A stretch of DNA of 64,000 bases from Methylocystis hirsuta (GTDB taxonomy: Bacteria > Pseudomonadota > Alphaproteobacteria > Rhizobiales > Beijerinckiaceae): the NCBI RefSeq assembly GCF_003722355.1, contig NZ_QWDD01000001.1, positions 3,277,001 to 3,341,000 of the forward strand. Direction: 5' to 3'. Under the pieces are notes generated by a model. It saw only the letters and a list, made by a program, of their open reading frames with translations. It made no database searches and was not told the DNA's origin. Positions 57,379 to 64,000 of the stretch are shown one piece after another. Position 1 is the first letter of the stretch. Every line of letters starts with the position of its first letter. Made by a program: the position numbers and the translations under genes.

Positions 57379-57882
57379 TCAGGCGGCCTTGCGGTTGATC
57401 CGCCCTTCGGCGAGCGACGAGAGTTTTTTGTCAGCGTTCTTTTCTTCGGCGAGCGTCTCCGACAGAAGCTGCGCGCAGTCCTCGCGGCCAAGCTCCTTCG
57501 CCCAGGCGATCAGCGTGCCGTAGCGCGTGATTTCATAATGCTCGACCGCCTGAGCGCTCGCGATCAGCGCGGCGTCCAGCACTTCATTGTCGGCGGTTTC
57601 GCCCGAGATTTCGTCGGCCTCTTCGAGGATGCCGTCGATCGCCGGGCAGTTGACGCCCTTGGGCGCCACGCCATGCAGCTCAAACACTTTCTCGAGCCGG
57701 CGCACCTGATTTTCCGTCTCGCCGAGGTGCTGCTCGAACGCTTCCCTCAGCTGCGGATCGGAGGCCTTCTCGACCATGTCGGGCAGCGCTTTCAGGATCT
57801 GGTTTTCAGCATAGTAGATGTCGCGCAGCGTGTGCACGAACAGATCGTCGATCGTCTTGATGTCTTTGGAAAAGAGACCCAT
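57379..57882 (-). CDS. DUF892 ferritin-like protein (YciF/YciE type)
   Basis: The ATG at 57880-57882 (MGLFSKDIKTIDDLFVHTLR) gives 167 residues. The four-helix pattern carries Glu/His positions of the ferritin-like fold (DIYYAENQILKALPDMVEKA, HLGETENQVRRLEKVFELHG, AVEHYEITRYGTLIAWAKEL). The family is linked to stress responses; the exact role is unknown. It converges on groEL. Confidence 0.9.
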   Translation of the reverse strand: MGLFSKDIKTIDDLFVHTLRDIYYAENQILKALPDMVEKASDPQLREAFEQHLGETENQVRRLEKVFELHGVAPKGVNCPAIDGILEEADEISGETADNEVLDAALIASAQAVEHYEITRYGTLIAWAKELGREDCAQLLSETLAEEKNADKKLSSLAEGRINRKAA

Positions 57883-58147
57883 CGTCCCGCTCCGGTTGTG
57901 CGATGTGGGGGAAGCCCGCGGGCCGCAGGCGTGCATTGGAACGCCGCGTAGGCGCGAATGTTCCGCTATGCGCGCGCAGAAGCGCGCCTGAGCTTCCGAA
58001 GGGGCCGCGTTCGGGTTCGCCTGCCCCGCGCGTCGGGGCGCCGCAGCCTTCCGGAGCTTCAGGCCGTTGCCCTATCGCTTCCGCTCGTTTAGCATCAGCT
58101 TCGCACGCGGGGTCCCGCGCGCGTCAGCAAGAATCGGGAGAAGCGAA
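57883..58147. other. Non-coding stretch with a long imperfect palindrome
   Basis: Between two divergent genes. It holds an inverted repeat (GCCTGAGCTTCCGAAGG at 57986-58002 against CCTTCCGGAGCTTCAGGC at 58046-58063) with GC-rich, partly self-complementary sequence between. No promoter could be placed. Confidence 0.5.
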
Positions 58148-58294
58148 ATGGCGAGCTTGCGCACGCCGGCGGAGTCGAACGGCGACTGGGCCGAGCATGT
58201 AAGGACCTACAACACGTTCTTGTTGCTGCTAAAGATCGGCGCGGCAAGCACTGCGATCCTGCTGCTCCTGCTGTATTTCTTCGTCGCGCGCTAG
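58148..58294 (+). CDS. aa3-type cytochrome c oxidase subunit IV-like protein
   Basis: A 48-residue membrane protein of the bacterial aa3-type subunit IV family (COX4_pro_2 type). It has an N-terminal soluble part with GDWAEHVRTYNTF and one TM helix (LLLLKIGAASTAILLLLLYF). The start ATG follows GGGAGAAGCG. Such genes often precede the transhydrogenase genes in alphaproteobacteria, as here (72 bp to pntAA). Confidence 0.82.
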   Translation: MASLRTPAESNGDWAEHVRTYNTFLLLLKIGAASTAILLLLLYFFVAR

Positions 58295-58366
58295 GTTCAG
58301 AGCCTCCGCTTCTTACCGCTGTCGGCGACGCTGGCGGCGACGGTTTTTCCACAACCGGAGTTCGTT

Positions 58367-59494
58367 ATGCGCATCGCCGTATTGGCTGAAACGGATAAAT
58401 CCGAGCCGCGCGTCGCGGCCACGCCCGAGACCGTCAAGAAATTCATCGGTCTGGGCGCCGACGTCGTGGTCGAGGCCCGCGCGGGCGCCGCCGCCGGCTT
58501 CGCCGACAGCGACTACGCCGCCGCCGGCGCGACGATCGCCGATAACGCGGCGGCCGCGCTGACGGGAGCTGACGTCGCGCTGCGCGTGCGCCGTCCCTCG
58601 GCGGCGGAGCTTCCCGGCGCAAGATCCAATCTCGCGGTGATCGCGATCATGGATCCATTTGGCGCGGGGGCTCAGCTTGCCGATCTCGCCAAGAGCGGCG
58701 CGATCGCCTTCGCCATGGAGCTGATGCCGCGCATCACGCGGGCGCAAACCATGGACGTGCTGTCGTCCCAGGCCAATCTCGCCGGCTACCGCGCCGTCAT
58801 TGACGCGATGGCCGAATATGGCCGCTCGTTTCCGATGATGATGACCGCCGCCGGCACCGTTCCGGCGGCGAGAGTTTTTATCATGGGCGTCGGCGTCGCC
58901 GGTCTGCAGGCGATCGCCACGGCGCGGCGCATGGGCGCGATCGTCACCGCCACCGACGTGCGTCCGGCGACCAAGGAGCAGGTCGAATCGCTTGGCGCCA
59001 AATTCCTCGCCGTCGAGAACGAGGAATTCCAGCAGGCGCAGACGGCGGGCGGCTACGCCAAGGAGATGTCGCCTGAATATCAAAAGGCGCAGGCCGAACT
59101 CGTCGCTTCGCACATCGCCAAGCAGGACATCGTCATCACCACGGCGCTGATTCCTGGCCGACCCGCGCCCAAGCTCATCTCGGCTGAGATGGTGCGCTCC
59201 ATGCGGCCCGGTTCGGTCATCGTCGATCTTGCGGCCGAGCGCGGCGGCAACTGCGAATTGACCCAGCCGGGCGAAACCGTGGTCGTCGACGGCGTGAAGA
59301 TCCTTGGCGCGCTCAATCTCGCCGGCCGCATGGCGTCGACGGCGTCGAGCCTCTACGCCAAAAATCTGCTGGCCTTCGTCGAGACGCTCGTCTCGAAGGA
59401 CACGAAGCAGCTCGCCATCAATTGGGAAGACGAACTGGTGAAGGCGACCGCGCTGACCCGCGACGGCGCCGTCGTCGACGAGCGTTTTAAATAG
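58367..59494 (+). CDS. pntAA: NAD(P) transhydrogenase subunit alpha part 1
   Basis: The NAD(H)-binding domain I subunit (375 residues) of the proton-pumping transhydrogenase, which makes NADPH from NADH. It starts MRIAVLAETDKSEPRVAATP and has the dinucleotide site FIMGVGVAGLQAIATARRMG and PGRPAPKLISAEMVRSMRPG. As in other alphaproteobacteria the alpha chain is split into two genes; pntAB follows after 37 bp. Confidence 0.96.
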   Translation: MRIAVLAETDKSEPRVAATPETVKKFIGLGADVVVEARAGAAAGFADSDYAAAGATIADNAAAALTGADVALRVRRPSAAELPGARSNLAVIAIMDPFGAGAQLADLAKSGAIAFAMELMPRITRAQTMDVLSSQANLAGYRAVIDAMAEYGRSFPMMMTAAGTVPAARVFIMGVGVAGLQAIATARRMGAIVTATDVRPATKEQVESLGAKFLAVENEEFQQAQTAGGYAKEMSPEYQKAQAELVASHIAKQDIVITTALIPGRPAPKLISAEMVRSMRPGSVIVDLAAERGGNCELTQPGETVVVDGVKILGALNLAGRMASTASSLYAKNLLAFVETLVSKDTKQLAINWEDELVKATALTRDGAVVDERFK

Positions 59495-59531
59495 CCGCCT
59501 GCGCGCGTATCAAACTAAGGGGCGTTAAGCG

Positions 59532-59984
59532 ATGACCGACTCTACGCAACAATTGCTCGAGAAGGCGCAGGCGGCGGCGGAGGCCGCCCGCCATCTGGCC
59601 GAACAGGCGCAACACTATTCGGACGAACTCGCGCATACCGCCGCCGCGGCGGCGGCGCACGGACTCGCCGGCGGCGCCATTGATCCGTTCGTCTTCCGCG
59701 TGGCGATCTTCGCCATGGCGGTCTTCGTCGGCTACTACGTCGTCTGGTCGGTGACGCCGGCGCTGCATACGCCGCTGATGTCGGTGACCAACGCGATTTC
59801 GTCGGTCATCATCGTCGGCGCGCTGCTCGCGGCGGGCGTCGAAGGCATGACCGCCGCCGAGGCTTCGGGCTCCTGGTGGGCGAACGCGTTCGGCTTCGTC
59901 GCGGTCATTCTCGCCAGCGTGAACATCTTCGGCGGCTTCCTCGTCACCGAACGCATGCTCTCCATGTACAAGAAGAAGGGCTGA
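59532..59984 (+). CDS. pntAB: NAD(P) transhydrogenase subunit alpha part 2
   Basis: The 150-residue membrane part of the split alpha subunit. About 45 soluble residues rich in Ala and Glu precede the TM segments ([20 protein letters not shown] and further ones with [20 protein letters not shown]). It forms the proton channel with PntB. A 4-bp gap separates it from pntB. Confidence 0.95.
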   Translation: MTDSTQQLLEKAQAAAEAARHLAEQAQHYSDELAHTAAAAAAHGLAGGAIDPFVFRVAIFAMAVFVGYYVVWSVTPALHTPLMSVTNAISSVIIVGALLAAGVEGMTAAEASGSWWANAFGFVAVILASVNIFGGFLVTERMLSMYKKKG

Positions 59985-59988
59985 CGCC

Positions 59989-61386
59989 ATGAGCGCCAAT
60001 ATCGCAGCCCTTCTCTATCTCGTCGCCGGCGTGCTGTTCATCTTCGCGCTGCGCGGCCTCTCTTCGCCCGCCACCTCTCGCGAGGGCAATCGCTACGGCA
60101 TGATCGGCATGGCGATCGCCGTGGCGACGACGCTGCTGACGCATTTCCCCTCATTCGGCGGTCTGCTGATGATCGTGATCGGCGTCGCCATCGGCGGCGG
60201 CGCGGGCGCTTTCATCGCCCAGCGCGTTCCAATGACGAAGATGCCCGAACTTGTCGCGGGCTTCCACGCGCTGGTCGGCCTTGCGGCGGTGCTTGTCGCG
60301 GCCGGCGCTTTTTTCGCGCCGCGCGCTTTCGGCATCGGCGACGCGAACGAGATTCACGCCGGCAGCCTCGTCGAAATGTCGCTCGGCGCGGCGATCGGCG
60401 CGATCACCTTCACCGGATCGATCATCGCCTTCCTGAAGCTTTCCGAGCGCATGACCGGCAAGCCGATCCTGCTGCCGGAACGCCATACCATCAACATTAT
60501 GCTTGGCGTCGCCCTGCTGGCGCTGACGGCGCTCTTCGTCGGCACGCAGAGCGGCGTCTGGCTGTTTCTGCTGATTTTCGCCTCCTTCGCGCTGGGCGTG
60601 ACGCTGATCATTCCGATCGGCGGCGCCGACATGCCGGTGGTCGTCTCCATGCTCAATTCCTATTCAGGTTGGGCGGCGGCGGGCATCGGCTTCACGCTGG
60701 GCAATCTCGCGCTGATCATCACCGGCGCGCTTGTCGGCTCGTCGGGCGCGATCCTCTCCTACATCATGTGCAAGGGGATGAACCGCAGCTTCATCTCCGT
60801 CATTCTCGGCGGCTTCGGCGGCGAGGTGGCGGGGCCGGCCGGCGGCAAGGAGACGCGCAACGTCAAGCAGGGCTCGGCGGAAGACGCCGCCTACATCATG
60901 CAGAACGCCGGCAAGATCATCATCGTGCCGGGCTATGGCATGGCGGTCGCGCAGGCGCAGCACGCGCTGCGCGAAATGGCCGACATGCTCAAGGAGGAAG
61001 GCGTCGACATCAAATACGCCATCCATCCCGTGGCGGGGCGCATGCCGGGCCATATGAACGTGCTGCTCGCAGAGGCCAACGTGCCCTATGACGAAGTGTT
61101 CGAACTCGAAGACATCAATTCGGAATTCGGACAGGCGGACGTCGCCTTCGTCATCGGCGCCAACGACGTGACCAATCCGGCAGCAAAGACCGACAAGACC
61201 TCGGCGATCTACGGCATGCCGATTCTCGACGTCGAAAAGGCGAAGACGGTTCTGTTCCTGAAACGCGGCATGGGCTCAGGCTACGCCGGCGTCGAGAACG
61301 AGCTGTTCTTCCGGCCCAATACGATGATGCTGTTCGGCGACGCCAAGAAGACCGTCGAATCGATCGTCAAGTCGCTGGCGCATTAA
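59989..61386 (+). CDS. pntB: NAD(P) transhydrogenase subunit beta
   Basis: The 465-residue beta subunit has the membrane domain (about 1-255, eight or nine TM segments) and the NADP(H)-binding domain III. Signatures are PVVVSMLNSYSGWAAAGIGF in the membrane part and IIVPGYGMAVAQAQHALREM and HPVAGRMPGHMNVLLAEANV in the NADP domain. It ends the operon; a terminator follows. Confidence 0.97.
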   Translation: MSANIAALLYLVAGVLFIFALRGLSSPATSREGNRYGMIGMAIAVATTLLTHFPSFGGLLMIVIGVAIGGGAGAFIAQRVPMTKMPELVAGFHALVGLAAVLVAAGAFFAPRAFGIGDANEIHAGSLVEMSLGAAIGAITFTGSIIAFLKLSERMTGKPILLPERHTINIMLGVALLALTALFVGTQSGVWLFLLIFASFALGVTLIIPIGGADMPVVVSMLNSYSGWAAAGIGFTLGNLALIITGALVGSSGAILSYIMCKGMNRSFISVILGGFGGEVAGPAGGKETRNVKQGSAEDAAYIMQNAGKIIIVPGYGMAVAQAQHALREMADMLKEEGVDIKYAIHPVAGRMPGHMNVLLAEANVPYDEVFELEDINSEFGQADVAFVIGANDVTNPAAKTDKTSAIYGMPILDVEKAKTVLFLKRGMGSGYAGVENELFFRPNTMMLFGDAKKTVESIVKSLAH

Positions 61387-61410
61387 GCTTCTTCATCATC
61401 GCCAAAACAA

Positions 61411-61441
61411 AACGCCCGGGAGTTTCCTCCCGGGCGTTTTT
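61411..61441. terminator. Terminator between pntB and the convergent TonB gene
   Basis: ACGCCCGGGAG / CTCCCGGGCGT form an 11-bp stem around TTTC, followed by five T on the plus strand. An A-rich left flank also gives T's on the minus strand, so it can end both convergent operons. It lies 25 bp after the pntB stop. Confidence 0.9.
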
Positions 61442-61495
61442 GCATGGTCGCCGCACATGAAAGCGCGCGCAGATCACTCCGCTCTATTGCGCGCC

Positions 61496-64000
61496 CTACT
61501 CAAAATTCCACGCGACCGGCTGGAACCAGGCGCCGAAGTCCGGCCAGCCGCCTTCGTTGCCTGTGTAGAACAGGCCCGGCTCGCCCTTGGTCTCGCCGAA
61601 CTGATAGCGGCCGGCGACATAGAAGGTTCTTTGCGGGAACGGATGGAACAGGAAGTATCGATAGTTCCCGATATTATCGACGCCGAAATCGGCGGAGAAT
61701 CGATCGTTCCATTTGTAATGGATCTTGGTGTCGACGATGAAGAACGGATCGAAGGCGAAATAGATTCCGTAGGCGCGGTCATTGTTCGCCAAGGTGCGCC
61801 ACAGCTTGCTCTGATAGCGGCCGGCGAGCGTGAACGCCCAATGATCGTCGGGCCGATAGGTGAAGGCGAGCGTTCCGCGCCATTCGGGAACGTTCGGCAC
61901 GGTCTTGCCGGCGACGGACGTCGCCCAAGGGAATTCGAAATTCCCCGTGCTCGGCGCCCAGGTCGGATCGGAGATGACCCGCGCATTGAGCCAGGTGGCG
62001 CTGCCGAGCACCTCAAGCCCCCTGAAGCCGAAGTTGTCCTTCTGAAACGCCACTTCGACGCCGCTGTTGCGAATGCGCTGGACGTTCGTCGGCGTTTGCA
62101 CCAGTTGCGCGGGCGCCGCGGGCACGGAGACCAGCTGGTTGATGATGGCGTCGCGCACTTTTTCGTCGAAGAAGGAGATGCGCGCGGCTCCGTCCCGTCC
62201 GAGCTTGCGCTCGATCATCAGCTCTTTGCTGAGCGCCGACTCGGGACGCAGATTCGGATTTGGGTTGGTCGCGACGCCATTAACGCCGACGGTCGCGAGG
62301 TTGTAGAGCTCGCGCACAGTGGGGAAGCGGTTCGCCATGCCGATCGAACCAACGGCGCGCCAATCGTCGTCGAACTTGTATTCGAGCGATCCTTTTGGCG
62401 AGAAGCGGGTGCTGTAGAGATTGGGCTGGTAGATCGGCAGCCATGAGCGTGTCGAGCCGGTCAGCGCGGTACCGAAATTGTTGACGCCCGCCGCCTGATT
62501 GTAGCCGTTCGACGCTGTCCAATGCTCGCCGCGAAGACCGGCCGTGAACTTCAGGTCCGGCGTGATGAAGAAGGCGTCCTGGAACCAGAGCGCCTGCGTG
62601 CGCGTCGTGCCCTGAGCGATCGTGATCGCTGCGCCTGTGCTTGCATCGGTCCCGGCGGTCCAATTTGTCGTCAGCCAGACCGGATTGTTCAGGTGAAACT
62701 GATCGCCATGCACGCCGAAGGAGATGTCGTGGCCCTGCAGGAGTCCTTCTGGCGGCCGCACGATGCCCTTGGCGTCGAAGAGCGTCCAATAAGTGCCGGT
62801 GAAGACCGTATCGCGGCCGGTCTGCGTGTAGCCGCCAAAGGGCACGGCGGCTGACCAGGGCGAAATTTGATCGGACTGCAAATAGGTGAAATTCGAAGCC
62901 GAAACTTCGAAGTCAAACGGACCGCCGCTGTTGGACCGCACCGCCGCCGCGTTGACCATGATCTTTTCCTGGATCCGGTAACGGCCCTGCGTCGCGAAAT
63001 TCTGCAGAATGGCGTTGCTCAGGCCGCGCCCCGTGGTCGTCACGCCCCAGTAGGGGCCAGAGCCCGCAGTAAGGTAGTTCTCGGGATAAGACTGGCCGTC
63101 GTTGGACCAGAAGCCGAATGTGTACGTGCCGCGGATCGTGTTGGTGAAGTCATAGGCGAATTTGAGTTTCGCATTGACTTGATCGTTGGCGAGATTGCCT
63201 GTCGAGCCGATGACGTTGGCGAATGTGGTGCCATAGACATTCGTCGCCAGATAGCCGCCGGGATAGAAGTTGGGCGTCGTGACATAGGAGAGCGGCTGCT
63301 GCGATCCGCGCTGCCAGTTGCCGGAGACCGTCCAGAGAAAGTCGCCGACCTTATCGCCGATAAAGAAGCTCGAGACGTTATTGACGAAGCCTCTCGATGT
63401 TCCCCACTGCGAGAAATCCTGGATCGTCGTGGTGTTCTTGACCGAGACTTCGAGCTTTTCGGGCATGCGCGTCGTGATTTTCAACACGCCGCCCATCGAG
63501 TTGCCGGGGTATTGCGCCGCGAAAGGTCCGTAAAGGAAATCGACGCGCTCGATTTCCTCCGGCGCGACCAGGCCCCAGCGCGGCGCGCCGATCGTATTGT
63601 CGTTGCCGATGAGCGCCGTCAGCAGCAGATCGTCCGCATAGACAAGACTGCGCGCCGAGGAGCCGACGCCCCAGGTGCGGGTCTGCAAAACCGCCTGAGT
63701 GTCGCCGCTGTTGCGTTTGCGCACGAAAAGGCTCGGCATGTATCGAACCGCGTCTTCCGTGTCGACGATGTTGATCTGGCGCTGGATCTGCTGGCGCGTC
63801 ACGCTCGCGACCGTGTTGGGCAGTTGCCACTTCTGAACGAAGGCCGGCTTGCCGTCGGGAAGCGTCGCCGCCCAAATCGATGGCGGCGAAGGCGCTGAGG
63901 CCGGGGCCGGGCTCGGAGCCACATTCCTGGTTGTCGCAGGGCCTGCGACGCGCTCGGTTCCCCGTCGAACGCCACGGCGCTGACCGCCGACGTCGATGGT
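61496..64000 (-). CDS. TonB-dependent receptor (partial, 5' end outside window)
   Basis: The frame runs open from the window edge: the first readable residues (TIDVGGQRRGVRRG) resemble the TonB-box region of the receptor at 33933 (TIDIGG), so the true start and signal peptide lie beyond 64000. A plug domain follows (VTRQQIQRQINIVDTEDAVR, MPSLFVRKRNSGDTQAVLQT, EEIERVDFLYGPFAAQYPGN), then a barrel ending GAWFQPVAWNFE. About 830 residues are visible. No ligand can be inferred. It converges on the pnt operon. Confidence 0.92.
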   Translation of the reverse strand, partial: TIDVGGQRRGVRRGTERVAGPATTRNVAPSPAPASAPSPPSIWAATLPDGKPAFVQKWQLPNTVASVTRQQIQRQINIVDTEDAVRYMPSLFVRKRNSGDTQAVLQTRTWGVGSSARSLVYADDLLLTALIGNDNTIGAPRWGLVAPEEIERVDFLYGPFAAQYPGNSMGGVLKITTRMPEKLEVSVKNTTTIQDFSQWGTSRGFVNNVSSFFIGDKVGDFLWTVSGNWQRGSQQPLSYVTTPNFYPGGYLATNVYGTTFANVIGSTGNLANDQVNAKLKFAYDFTNTIRGTYTFGFWSNDGQSYPENYLTAGSGPYWGVTTTGRGLSNAILQNFATQGRYRIQEKIMVNAAAVRSNSGGPFDFEVSASNFTYLQSDQISPWSAAVPFGGYTQTGRDTVFTGTYWTLFDAKGIVRPPEGLLQGHDISFGVHGDQFHLNNPVWLTTNWTAGTDASTGAAITIAQGTTRTQALWFQDAFFITPDLKFTAGLRGEHWTASNGYNQAAGVNNFGTALTGSTRSWLPIYQPNLYSTRFSPKGSLEYKFDDDWRAVGSIGMANRFPTVRELYNLATVGVNGVATNPNPNLRPESALSKELMIERKLGRDGAARISFFDEKVRDAIINQLVSVPAAPAQLVQTPTNVQRIRNSGVEVAFQKDNFGFRGLEVLGSATWLNARVISDPTWAPSTGNFEFPWATSVAGKTVPNVPEWRGTLAFTYRPDDHWAFTLAGRYQSKLWRTLANNDRAYGIYFAFDPFFIVDTKIHYKWNDRFSADFGVDNIGNYRYFLFHPFPQRTFYVAGRYQFGETKGEPGLFYTGNEGGWPDFGAWFQPVAWNFE

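Overview
The window looks like chromosome of a high-GC alphaproteobacterium of the order Hyphomicrobiales (Rhizobiales). The pointers are the ChvI/ChvG two-component pair followed by a short HprK, an EIIA-Man protein and HPr; an NdvA-type glucan exporter; a three-gene proton-translocating transhydrogenase preceded by an aa3-type oxidase subunit IV gene; and several dispersed palindromes of kinds common in this order. A methanotroph of the Methylocystis/Methylosinus type would fit the probable copper-uptake cluster, but that is inference.

Layout. 1-13376 (minus): an unbroken str-S10-spc array, rpsL-rpsG-fusA-tuf-rpsJ-rplC-D-W-B-rpsS-rplV-rpsC-rplP-rpmC-rpsQ-rplN-X-E-rpsN-rpsH-rplF-R-rpsE, cut by the window edge inside rpsE. 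13832-15793: a large TIR-domain protein of unknown role, upstream of rpsL. 16060-21421: small conserved proteins, then chvI-chvG-hprK-manX-ptsH. 21595-24208: ndvA converging on rpsF-rpsR. 24612-28287: a tiny lipoprotein, panB, a GT41 glycosyltransferase without TPRs, and hemH. 28321-29818: a REP-like composite palindrome split by an IS1111-type (IS110 family) element. 29874-32153: a YfhO-like membrane protein. 32185-40650: a TetR regulator and a metal-uptake cluster (exported copper-associated protein, Cys-rich protein, TonB receptor, ABC ATPase, FtsX-type permease, AttH-like lipocalin), ended by a convergent MarR gene. 41101-46732: a glycosyltransferase remnant, crotonase, DnaJ-class chaperone, ECF sigma/anti-sigma pair, fabI, and a ParE-type toxin-antitoxin pair. 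46844-54914 (minus): M3 peptidase, an M16 pair, an exported protein, lspA, and a two-barrel outer-membrane protein. 55191-61386: groESL with promoter and CIRCE operator, a DUF892 protein, the oxidase subunit IV-like gene and pntAA-pntAB-pntB. 61496-64000 (minus): a second TonB receptor whose 5' end lies outside the window.

The most striking observations are these. (1) The IS1111-type element sits exactly in a REP-like arm. Its downstream non-coding region carries a 10-nt copy of the left junction and a 9-nt copy of the right junction, as expected of a guide (bridge/seek) RNA gene, and joining the flanks restores the arm. (2) Two copies of a TTGGTA-N3-TACCAA palindrome, one beside the divergent tetR and one before the TonB-receptor operon, suggest a two-promoter TetR regulon for metal acquisition. 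(3) A 653-residue protein joins an Ala-rich N-terminal module to a TIR domain and an unrecognised C-terminal domain. (4) One polypeptide carries two different outer-membrane barrels. No tRNA, rRNA or CRISPR array was seen.
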